A DNA stretch of 11,710 bases. Source: Octadecabacter sp. (GTDB lineage: Bacteria; Pseudomonadota; Alphaproteobacteria; Rhodobacterales; Rhodobacteraceae). The notes under the pieces were generated by a model. It worked only from the letters and a program-made list of their open reading frames with translations. It made no database searches and was not told the DNA's origin. The stretch covers positions 1-11,710 of the forward strand of contig JAHBAO020000107.1 of the NCBI GenBank assembly GCA_018500065.2, given 5' to 3'. Shown here one piece after another: positions 5,892 to 11,710 of the stretch. The translations under genes and the position numbers were made by a program. Every line of letters starts with the position of its first letter. The stretch's first letter is position 1.

Positions 5892-7010
5892 ATGACTGAC
5901 ACCGCCCCCGACCATTTCCAGCTGGAAGACACCCGTGTGACGCGGCGGTATTTTGGCAAGTTTGAACGCATCATCGGTCACTTGGGCCGTGTGGCCGCGA
6001 CGCTTGAGGCCGAGAACCGTTTGTCCAAGCGCGATGTCGAGGTGATGACGCGCTATATTGTCGGGCTAAACTACACCTTCCAAGCGCTGGCGCATAAGTA
6101 CCATTTCAGCGGGCGCTTTGCCCATGCGGGCAAGCTGACGTTTGACCGTGTGGACAGCGGTTTTCCGGTGCACAACGAACTTCTGAGCATGGCGAATGAT
6201 GCCGCGCAGGCGGGGAAGCATCTTTCGGGCATGCGCTCGGCCGAGCAGCTTAAGCAAGACATGGTGCGGGTGATCCTGAACGAACAGGAAATCCCCACGA
6301 AGCTGCAATACGCGCTGAGCCAGCGGTTGTATTACGAGGAGCTGTCAAAGGGCGATCTGTTCTGGGCACGCAATGATCCGACGGCGATTTGGCTTGGCAA
6401 TAAGCAGCAGATGCGTCGTGAATTTATGATCCATTGGGCGGTCTATGACAGCCAAATCAACCTGCCGACGATCTACATGATGGAAGTCGAGGACACAGGG
6501 CGCGTTGGCTTGCCCAAGGATGATCGGCGTTGGCCCGAAGTGCAGGCGCATTTGATGGCGCAGTCGCTTGGTGGGCTAAAACTGCTGACGATTGCCAAAG
6601 GGTTCGATGAGGATTTCGACGACCTGCACCCCAAACGCCTACGCCGTTTTCATGTGGGGCCGATGTATTCAAATGCGTTCACCCGTCAGGCGGGGCCACT
6701 TCGCGAAGTGCTGGAATTGGCACGCGCACCCGTGGGCGAAGACTGGGCGCTGGTCTGGACCGAAGAAGAATTGGTAAGCTCGGAAACGCGCCGCGAAAAG
6801 TCGGGCTGGTTCGGAACAGTTGAACGCGAGACCTTTGCGTTGGACCCCTTCGCGGGACATGGCGCCGAGTCCGGTGCCACGAAAGTAGAGCGCAGTATCA
6901 TCCTGCCGCAACGCCCGTATCAGGCCTTGGAGGAACGCAAGCCTGCGGGGTTCAATGACGTGCGTAAATTCGTGGTTTCGCCGAATGGCAGTGTGTTGAG
7001 TTATAAGTGA
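5892..7010 (+). CDS. Hypothetical soluble protein, 372 aa
   Basis: I do not recognise this protein. It has no signal peptide or transmembrane helix and looks like a mixed globular protein. The first 160 residues are probably mostly helical, with many Arg, Lys and Glu. From about 160 to 250 there is a more beta-like portion (WLGNKQQMRREF, then LPTIYMMEVEDTGRVG). The end contains alternating charged and Pro-containing segments (ILPQRPYQALEERKP near 335-350) and closes with VVSPNGSVLSYK. No catalytic motif is obvious. The ATG at 5892 has only a weak Shine-Dalgarno, and a six-codon frame (5875-5895) ends on it with an ATGA overlap. It lies between two genes for small membrane proteins in the AAA operon, so it may be a cytosolic subunit of the same assembly. 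Confidence 0.8.
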   Translation: MTDTAPDHFQLEDTRVTRRYFGKFERIIGHLGRVAATLEAENRLSKRDVEVMTRYIVGLNYTFQALAHKYHFSGRFAHAGKLTFDRVDSGFPVHNELLSMANDAAQAGKHLSGMRSAEQLKQDMVRVILNEQEIPTKLQYALSQRLYYEELSKGDLFWARNDPTAIWLGNKQQMRREFMIHWAVYDSQINLPTIYMMEVEDTGRVGLPKDDRRWPEVQAHLMAQSLGGLKLLTIAKGFDEDFDDLHPKRLRRFHVGPMYSNAFTRQAGPLREVLELARAPVGEDWALVWTEEELVSSETRREKSGWFGTVERETFALDPFAGHGAESGATKVERSIILPQRPYQALEERKPAGFNDVRKFVVSPNGSVLSYK

Positions 7011-7015
7011 GGGTG

Positions 7016-7050
7016 GGATTTTGAGTTTTTTTGCCAAGATGAAGGGGAAG
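7016..7050 (+). repeat. Intergenic repeat-like motif supplying the next ribosome site
   Basis: The 44-base gap contains GAG, a run of seven T, then GCCAAGATGAAGGGGAAG. This resembles the tail of an intergenic motif I remember as common in Rhodobacteraceae (CCC(G)GAGTATTTTT followed by an AAGATGAAG-type purine stretch). Here the upstream GC hairpin is missing. Its AAGGGGA lies at a good distance from the ATG at 7055 and probably serves as Shine-Dalgarno. The T run is not preceded by a strong stem, so a terminator is unlikely. Confidence 0.4.
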
Positions 7051-7054
7051 CGCA

Positions 7055-7375
7055 ATGAGGCAGGCTGGGTATTTCTTCGGAGCAATTGGCAAAGGACTGC
7101 TGAGTGCGGTGTTTTCTATCTTAAAGCTCGTGTTCGCGGCTTTCCGAGGGTGTTTTCGTAAGATGCCGCTCGTAACTTCAATTCTGACGTCTGCAATAGT
7201 CGGATTTTTTGTTGGCTCTTTCATTGGTGCCAGCATGGGAGTGGCCTTTGGCGGTGGCGCGGTAAACGGTGCAGTTGTCTTTGGGCCAATCGGGGCCGTA
7301 ATAGGCTTTCTATTTGGCCCGTGGATCGTGGGAGCGTATCGCGCACTCAAACGCAAGAACGAGGAAAAGGCATGA
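7055..7375 (+). CDS. Glycine-zipper membrane protein, 106 aa
   Basis: This is a small membrane protein of unknown family. A first amphipathic to hydrophobic segment (about 5-34) is broken by Gly and Lys. It is followed by a long Gly/Ala-rich hydrophobic region (about 39-95) that could form two helices, and a basic-acidic tail (YRALKRKNEEKA). The striking feature is an unbroken GxxxG ladder: Gly50, 54, 58, 62 and 66, then 68/72 and again 80, 84, 88. Such glycine zippers pack helices tightly and occur in oligomeric membrane proteins. A Gly-zipper lipoprotein is excluded because no lipobox is present. G+C is about 51% over the part I counted, below the AAA gene next door. The start is supported by AAGGGGA upstream, and its TGA overlaps the ATG of the ATPase gene (ATGA), so the two are probably made in fixed proportion. 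Confidence 0.75.
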   Translation: MRQAGYFFGAIGKGLLSAVFSILKLVFAAFRGCFRKMPLVTSILTSAIVGFFVGSFIGASMGVAFGGGAVNGAVVFGPIGAVIGFLFGPWIVGAYRALKRKNEEKA

Positions 7376-9306
7376 GCCAGACAAGTGACACGATGGAGCT
7401 GCGCGAGGAAGATATCGCGAAGCATTACGAGGCTGCCACGGCGATGGTTATGGGGTTTGATCACACGCCTCGGATTGCGGAAACCAAAGAGGTTGCCGCG
7501 CCTGAGAAATCCAGCGGTATCGGCACGCGGCGCAGGTTTCGCACGACCACGCCGGGGTTGGTGACACGCTCCACTGCACGCACCGAGGGCGTGCAATTGG
7601 CGGCGCGGATTGAGGGCGCGGATGATGGTGACGGGCTGACGTCGCCCACGCAGGCCAGCGTGCAGCACGGGTTGCGCCGCGCCTTGGCGATTGCGCTGGC
7701 GGTGGGGGAGCAATTTAGCGACCGCACGGGGTTGGCGGATTTGAAACGTGCTAATCTTGAGGGGTCCTTGGCGGCGGGTAAGAAGACCGAATTTTCTGAG
7801 CTATTGGCGGCAGAGGCCCTTGCGGGGCTTTATGTCTTTGGCAATGCCACGTCGTTCTTGCTCGCGTCTCATGCGGGCGAAGAAACGGTTGAGGTTGGTG
7901 AAGTCGAGGAGGTGTTGAGCGACAATTCCACCCTCGCCCTGCATGGTGCGTTGTGGGAATTGGACCAAGATATCGGGCTGTTTGCCGACAGTGATGCGCG
8001 GCTTGTGCCGACGGTGCTGGCGTATGCCGAACAGCTGATGGCGAAGGTTTCTGCGCGGGCCAGCACGGCTGGCCGATTGGTGGCGTTTAGCGATGCGTCT
8101 TGGAAGGTCGAGGCGGATGATCTTACCATTCGCGGGTTTAGCCCTGCGCGTGCGGCGAAGTCTTCCACGCTGACGATGACGTTTAAGAAGCCCAACGAGG
8201 TCGTGGGCAACCACATCGCGAAATATCAGGCAATGAAGCTGGCCAAGATGGTCATGGCCTATGATTTTGAACGCAAGCTGAACCCGTTTGCCGAACTTGG
8301 CGGCTTTATCTTCACCTTCATGGGGGACGGCGCGCCGGGGACGGGGAAAACCACGCTGATCCAGATGATGGCGGGGTTGATTTCGGAATACTGTGAGGTC
8401 GCGGATTATCCGTTTCGCTATCAGAACCTGAGCACGGACAATATCGACAGTTATCAGGGTAAGTCGGGCCAGAACGCCAAGGCGTTTATCAACAATGTGA
8501 TTGATCCGAACGTTATCGGGTTTGGGACGATTGACGATATTGACCAGTTGGCGGGGAAGCGCGGGGACCGTCAGTCCAGCGCGGGGCAGTTGGAAATTAC
8601 GGCCGTATTGATGGAAAGTTTTGCGGGCGCGAACACGGTTGTGCGCGGCAATTGCACGTTCGGGATGTTTTCCAACTACCCTGAAAACGTGGACGATGCG
8701 CTGCGCCAGCGGGCAGGGGCGCGGTTCCTGGTGGATGGGCCGCAAACGCGGGATGATTATATCGACATCCTGTATCTGTTGATGGGCAAGAACCATGACA
8801 TTCCGGTAGGCGAGCATGACGTGTTCAGCGCGCAGGAAATCAAAAAGGCCGTCGCTGCGAGCTTTGAAGGGCATTCCAAGCCGCACGAGCCGGGGTTGAT
8901 GAATGTGTTTGATCGCGTGTCTGGCGACATTGGGGAACTGGACACGATTGCCAAGCTCGGGACCTATCTGAAGGGCATCCAAGAGGCTGACCCGCGGTTT
9001 ACGGGCCGCGCGATCAAGAACATCACGGACGCGGTGAAGGTGCGCGCGATGGACTTTGAATTGCCGGATGAATGGATGGAAACGCCTGAGCTGTTCTTGG
9101 CGAAGGACTACGACACCAAGCTGAACATGATCAACGACATGCGCCAGCCGATTACCGTGGAAATGGTCATACAGGAAATCAACCGCTACGCGGATTCAGA
9201 GTTCCGGTATGCCGACAAATCCGACGAGGTGGCGATTGCGGGGATGGTGCGGGACTTCGAGCGGTCCGAGGAAGCGAAGAAGCGGTATTTGGAGAGCAAG
9301 GGGTGA
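7372..9306 (+). CDS. Classical AAA ATPase with a long novel N-terminal region, 644 aa
   Basis: This is the motor of the operon. The ATG at 7372 overlaps the previous stop and has AGGAAAAGG upstream; the frame opens at 7321. Residues 1-310 match nothing I know: a polar, low-complexity start, then helices around 95-230. The AAA module starts near 310. Walker A is GAPGTGKTT (320-328, Lys326). The pore-loop position reads SYQG with aromatic Tyr361, and Walker B is FGTIDDIDQLAGKR (384-397). Sensor 1 is Asn435 in FSNYPENVDDAL, and candidate arginine fingers are Arg447 and Arg451. The order and wording follow the classical AAA clade (FtsH, Vps4, p97), with the usual DEID replaced by DDID. A helical domain of about 160 residues follows to the end. 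It has no transmembrane helix, so contact with the membrane must go through the small proteins encoded around it. It probably forms a hexamer that pulls or remodels a protein; the substrate is unknown. Confidence 0.88.
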   Translation: MSQTSDTMELREEDIAKHYEAATAMVMGFDHTPRIAETKEVAAPEKSSGIGTRRRFRTTTPGLVTRSTARTEGVQLAARIEGADDGDGLTSPTQASVQHGLRRALAIALAVGEQFSDRTGLADLKRANLEGSLAAGKKTEFSELLAAEALAGLYVFGNATSFLLASHAGEETVEVGEVEEVLSDNSTLALHGALWELDQDIGLFADSDARLVPTVLAYAEQLMAKVSARASTAGRLVAFSDASWKVEADDLTIRGFSPARAAKSSTLTMTFKKPNEVVGNHIAKYQAMKLAKMVMAYDFERKLNPFAELGGFIFTFMGDGAPGTGKTTLIQMMAGLISEYCEVADYPFRYQNLSTDNIDSYQGKSGQNAKAFINNVIDPNVIGFGTIDDIDQLAGKRGDRQSSAGQLEITAVLMESFAGANTVVRGNCTFGMFSNYPENVDDALRQRAGARFLVDGPQTRDDYIDILYLLMGKNHDIPVGEHDVFSAQEIKKAVAASFEGHSKPHEPGLMNVFDRVSGDIGELDTIAKLGTYLKGIQEADPRFTGRAIKNITDAVKVRAMDFELPDEWMETPELFLAKDYDTKLNMINDMRQPITVEMVIQEINRYADSEFRYADKSDEVAIAGMVRDFERSEEAKKRYLESKG

Positions 9307-9367
9307 GGGGGCCAGCCCCCGTCCTGCGGACTCCCCCGAGGTTTAAGGAACAAAAGAAGATGGGAGG
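9305..9367 (+). repeat. GC-hairpin intergenic element with purine-rich tail
   Basis: Right after the ATPase stop, GGGGG (9307-9311) can pair with either CCCCC at 9316-9320 or CCCCC at 9333-9337. The second choice would enclose a GTCC-TGC-GGAC hairpin (9321-9331). Then come CCCCCGAGGTTT and a purine tail ending GGGAGG. This is the fuller form of the motif seen at 7016-7050, and I recall close relatives between many Rhodobacteraceae genes. The tail provides the Shine-Dalgarno of the next gene. The hairpin could act as a 3' stabiliser or partial terminator that tunes how much of the downstream part of the operon is made. Confidence 0.55.
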
Positions 9368-9370
9368 CGG

Positions 9371-9724
9371 TTGGATTTGTTAAGCGGTGCGTTTTCCACG
9401 GGACTTGTTTTGCCCGCCATGTGTTTGGCAATGCTGGGCTGGGCGGTGCCGCGCATCTTAGCGCTGTGGTGGCCTGAAGGGGTGAAGTGGCTGTTGGGGT
9501 TGGCGCTGGTTTCGACACTGGTGATGGCGGTTTGTGGGGCTGCGTTCTTTGCGTTTTTGTATTCGGCGCAGGGTGTGAGTTTGGATGACTTATATGCGAC
9601 GGGCGGGCTGTCTGTGCCTTTGCATTTCGCGAAGTTGAGTTTGATTTCGGCGCTGCTGTGGGCGCCGTTGATGGTGTTGTCTTTGGCAGGTGTGCCGAAG
9701 AATTGGGTTAAGGAGGTTTGGTGA
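9371..9724 (+). CDS. Three-helix membrane protein, about 117 aa
   Basis: This is an integral membrane protein of unknown family. The frame has no early ATG, so it probably starts at TTG 9371 or, with better spacing (nine bases) from GGGAGG at 9362-9367, at TTG 9377 (115 residues). The first ATG (residue 17) has no ribosome site and would cut into the first helix. Hydrophobic segments lie at about 8-33 (with Pro and Trp), 38-65 and 86-107. The loop between the second and third is short and acidic (SLDDLYATGG), and the C-terminus is NWVKEVW. No catalytic or transport motif is visible. Its stop codon overlaps the next start (TGATG), and the AAGGAGG for that gene lies inside its last codons. The two encoded membrane proteins are therefore likely made as a pair. 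Confidence 0.7.
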   Translation: MDLLSGAFSTGLVLPAMCLAMLGWAVPRILALWWPEGVKWLLGLALVSTLVMAVCGAAFFAFLYSAQGVSLDDLYATGGLSVPLHFAKLSLISALLWAPLMVLSLAGVPKNWVKEVW

Positions 9725-10083
9725 TGGAAGGTTGGTATGGTGACATAGACACGTTTCTATATTTAAGCCTTTCATTCGGTTTGCTTGGGCTGATCTTACC
9801 TAGGTATCTTTTTCGGTTTCCGAAAAAGCCCATTCTAGGTTTACTTGTCTCAATGGTCGCTAGCGCTTTTTTGCTACTGTTGCTCGGGGCCATTACTTCA
9901 TATTTTGTTCATCTCAAGCAAAACTCGCAATTCAGCACCGTCTTCCGCGAGCAATTTAAAAACGGTATTTCGTATGTCATCGAAACTGGAATAGAACTTG
10001 TCGCACTCGGTTTGATTGGGGCTTTCGCTTCTGCCCTGGTGATCTGCTTTGTTGACCTTAGACGAAAGCGGAAAGCCCAATGA
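9724..10083 (+). CDS. Three-helix membrane protein with low G+C, 119 aa
   Basis: This is an integral membrane protein of unknown family. The ATG at 9724 has a near-perfect AAGGAGG seven bases upstream. Hydrophobic segments lie at about 11-30, 37-62 and 89-111. The first is followed by RFPKK and the protein ends in DLRRKRKAQ, so by the positive-inside rule the first loop and the C-terminus are probably cytoplasmic. The loop of about 25 residues between the second and third helices is polar. By my count the gene is about 44% G+C (159 of 360 bases), well below the ATPase gene, and it uses codons scarce in the neighbours (TTA, CTA, AGG, AGA). That may mean a recent or foreign origin, or relaxed selection. 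Its TGA overlaps the ATG of the next gene (ATGA). Confidence 0.75.
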   Translation: MEGWYGDIDTFLYLSLSFGLLGLILPRYLFRFPKKPILGLLVSMVASAFLLLLLGAITSYFVHLKQNSQFSTVFREQFKNGISYVIETGIELVALGLIGAFASALVICFVDLRRKRKAQ

Positions 10084-11420
10084 AACGTCTCATTCAGCGC
10101 GGTCTTATGTTTGGCAATCTTATCCCTGTGGTCAGTCCTGTTTTGGTGGAGCGGTATAATCGTGCGTTGAAGCGGTTGACGGGGAAGCAAACGGAACTCA
10201 CCGATTTTCATGTCGATATTTCGGGCTATTCGCCTGAGATCGGCGATGAGTTGGGGGATGATTTGTACCTCAACCATGCGGGGGTGAACCGGCAGTTTAT
10301 TTTACTGACGACCGAGCAGAAGACGGCGCCGTTGCTCAATGCGAAGTTTTCGACCTCGCGCGGGATATTGCGGCAGTTTATTGAGGTGAATGAAGCGCAG
10401 TTGTTTGCGTTGACGGCGCGGGACGCAGTGGCGGGGGAGTTGGTGAATTCGGTTTATGCGCTCGACACCCCGAGGCGGTTGTTTGATGTGCGCCACGTGG
10501 ACATTGAGGCGGACACGACGGATGGGGCCGTAGCAAGCGCCAAGAAGCTCGGCTCGATGATTGATCGGTTTATGCGCGAGGACGATGCGTGGTGTGATGA
10601 TGTGCTGATTGGCAATATGATCGGGCTGGCCAAGGACACAGGCGACATCACCCGCAATCCGCTGACGCTGAACACGATGACGTTTGATCAGGACAATTTC
10701 TGGACGGCGCATTTTGGCGGGGTCTATGTGTTTCGCGCCGTAGACGTGCCAGCGGCGATTGTGATGGGCGATAAGGATGAGCTTGGTGAGTTGCCAATTG
10801 AGACGGTCGTGCAGGCAGGCGAGCGGTCCGCGATTGCGCAGTTTCTAAAGGTCAACGATTTGGCGGAGCCTATTGTGGAGGCACGCGGTATTGAGGCGTC
10901 GGCGATCCTGCGTCAGAAAATGGATTTTATGGTTGCGGATGTGGCGGCTGGGTTGGGTGAAGACCTGAGTGGCGCGACGCGGCGGGATCTGCGCAATATG
11001 GGGCGGCGGTATCACGACAAGCTGCCCGCGGCGTGGCAGGGCCTTGCTGATTTGGTGCGCTGGGCAGAGGCCAGTGGGCCGTGGCCGCGTATTGATAGCG
11101 AACATCCGGCGTATTTTTATACGCTGCGCGCCAAGGACCACGCAGACGCGGATCTGGTGAATATGTTGCTGGCCGAACTGACACCGATGGACGTGCGCCA
11201 GCTGTTCATTTGCCACAAGGAAGCGTTCTATCGCGCCTATATGGGCTGGCCGGATGAAAAGAAGGCGTATGTGGCGGATTTCTTGTCAACGGAGTATCAG
11301 GTGGATAAGGCCGGCACGCGCAACGCGCTGTTTGGCCATGAAGCGGGGATGGATGAGCCTGCGCGCAAGGATGATCTGATTGATCGGGTCGGCCCTTGGG
11401 GCGCGGTAAAGGGGAGATGA
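10080..11420 (+). CDS. Conserved-type hypothetical protein, 446 aa
   Basis: This large, apparently soluble protein has no transmembrane helix or signal peptide. From memory its opening (MKRLIQRGLMFGNL, then ISGYSPEIGDELGDDLYLNH) resembles a family I believe is labelled DUF6638 in Rhodobacteraceae, but I cannot verify that. Visible stretches are a beta-like region with FILLTTEQKTAPLLN near 73-87, acidic helices around 150-190, and a compact block with FWTAHFGGVYVFRA near 207-220. The C-terminal half is helical, rich in Arg, Trp and Tyr, with FICHKEAFYRAYMGW near 379-393. Cysteines are few and not arranged as a metal site. The start overlaps the previous stop (ATGA). Its position in the AAA operon suggests a cytosolic partner of the motor or of the membrane proteins. 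Confidence 0.8.
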   Translation: MKRLIQRGLMFGNLIPVVSPVLVERYNRALKRLTGKQTELTDFHVDISGYSPEIGDELGDDLYLNHAGVNRQFILLTTEQKTAPLLNAKFSTSRGILRQFIEVNEAQLFALTARDAVAGELVNSVYALDTPRRLFDVRHVDIEADTTDGAVASAKKLGSMIDRFMREDDAWCDDVLIGNMIGLAKDTGDITRNPLTLNTMTFDQDNFWTAHFGGVYVFRAVDVPAAIVMGDKDELGELPIETVVQAGERSAIAQFLKVNDLAEPIVEARGIEASAILRQKMDFMVADVAAGLGEDLSGATRRDLRNMGRRYHDKLPAAWQGLADLVRWAEASGPWPRIDSEHPAYFYTLRAKDHADADLVNMLLAELTPMDVRQLFICHKEAFYRAYMGWPDEKKAYVADFLSTEYQVDKAGTRNALFGHEAGMDEPARKDDLIDRVGPWGAVKGR

Positions 11421-11421
11421 G

Positions 11422-11691
11422 ATGCAATTTGTAAGACTGGTCGTATTCGGCTTTCTGATCTTGTCGGTGCTGTACCTGTGCATCACGCTTTATTCACGAT
11501 CCGTGCGGCGCGAAAAGCTTGAGGATGAGTGGGACGGAAACCCGCCCGAAGGTGCAACGCCGGAGCTGCGTGCGTCATTCGTCAAAGACGGCATGGCAAA
11601 GTATGAAAGCGGTCTTCGCAAAAAGCTGATCCTGTTGGTCTTCATCATTCCGCCATTCGTCATTGGCACAATCATTTATTTCATCAACTGA
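11422..11691 (+). CDS. Small two-helix membrane protein, 89 aa
   Basis: This small integral membrane protein is of unknown family. It has two hydrophobic segments, about 4-24 (containing Cys20) and 68-88, joined by a charged linker of about 43 residues (SRSVRREKLEDEWDGNPPEGATPELR onward in part). The first helix starts at the N-terminus and is followed by SRSVRRE; the second is preceded by RKK. The linker is therefore probably cytoplasmic, with both ends outside. The start codon lies one base after the previous stop, and GGGGAG just before that stop is its likely Shine-Dalgarno. It is the last complete gene of the cluster in the window. I see no terminator in the 19 bases that follow. Confidence 0.75.
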   Translation: MQFVRLVVFGFLILSVLYLCITLYSRSVRREKLEDEWDGNPPEGATPELRASFVKDGMAKYESGLRKKLILLVFIIPPFVIGTIIYFIN

Positions 11692-11702
11692 AAGCTGAAA
11701 TC

Positions 11703-11710
11703 ATGCGCAA
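11703..11710 (+). CDS. Possible start of a further gene, cut by the window edge
   Basis: An ATG at 11703, eleven bases after the previous stop, is followed by CGC and the window end. A weak AAAGCTGAAA lies upstream. Given the packing of the operon, it may be the first codon of a tenth gene, but eight bases cannot prove it. Confidence 0.25.

Noticed and set aside
5875..5895. Six-codon frame ending ATGA on the start of the 372-residue protein
   Set aside because: No ribosome-binding site and too short to separate from chance; noted only as a possible coupling device.
7021..7161. TTG-started frame of about 46 codons overlapping the start of the glycine-zipper gene
   Set aside because: It ends in a TAA inside the gene, loses any membrane character, and its opening is the intergenic motif. 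The 7055 frame has the better ribosome site and protein character.
7801..8982. 393-codon open frame on the minus strand opposite the ATPase gene
   Set aside because: It lies fully opposite a gene with clear AAA motifs. Its translation is rich in Arg, His and Pro without any recognisable domain, as expected for the mirror of a G+C-rich gene, and no ribosome site supports it.
1..11710. CRISPR array, transposon ends, phage attachment site, tRNA
   Set aside because: I saw no regularly spaced repeats, terminal inverted repeats, integrase or transposase, nor a cloverleaf sequence.

Overview
The window looks like a chromosomal stretch from an alphaproteobacterium of the Roseobacter/Rhodobacterales type. 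The grounds are the G+C-rich coding sequence (roughly 55-60% by eye), the protein flavour (a GabD-type dehydrogenase, a lipoprotein L,D-transpeptidase) and an intergenic motif of a kind I recall from Rhodobacteraceae genomes. This placement rests on recall, not on a search. I see no tRNA, rRNA, CRISPR array, insertion sequence, phage gene or origin.

Left part (1-4384), ordinary metabolic and envelope genes. The minus strand carries the 5' end of a HemJ/CopD-like membrane protein (1-239). A gene-free stretch of about 390 bases follows, then a complete succinate-semialdehyde dehydrogenase gene (gabD, 630-2108). gabD is divergent from an HGG/GHSAGG alpha/beta hydrolase of the arylformamidase-like type (2176-2952), and their shared 67-base spacer holds a perfect 7+7 dyad that looks like an operator. 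Convergent with the hydrolase is an orphan 132-residue protein (2961-3359), preceded by a tiny ORF whose stop overlaps its start. Divergent from that is a lipoprotein L,D-transpeptidase (3587-4384).

Right part (4580-11691), a tightly packed plus-strand cluster of nine genes with no assigned function. In order they are a 358-residue coiled-coil protein, a 75-residue two-helix membrane protein, a 372-residue soluble protein, a 106-residue glycine-zipper membrane protein, a 644-residue classical AAA ATPase with a long unfamiliar N-terminal region, two three-helix membrane proteins (about 117 and 119 residues), a 446-residue soluble protein, and an 89-residue two-helix membrane protein. Several junctions are stop/start overlaps (ATGA or TGATG), and the two largest gaps carry the intergenic motif, so this is almost certainly one operon. 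The combination of one AAA motor, one coiled-coil protein, two large unknown soluble proteins and five small membrane proteins suggests a membrane-bound ATP-driven remodelling or assembly machine. That function is inference; nothing in the window names the substrate. It is the best candidate here for an undescribed system.

The last 19 bases contain what may be the first codons of a further gene.
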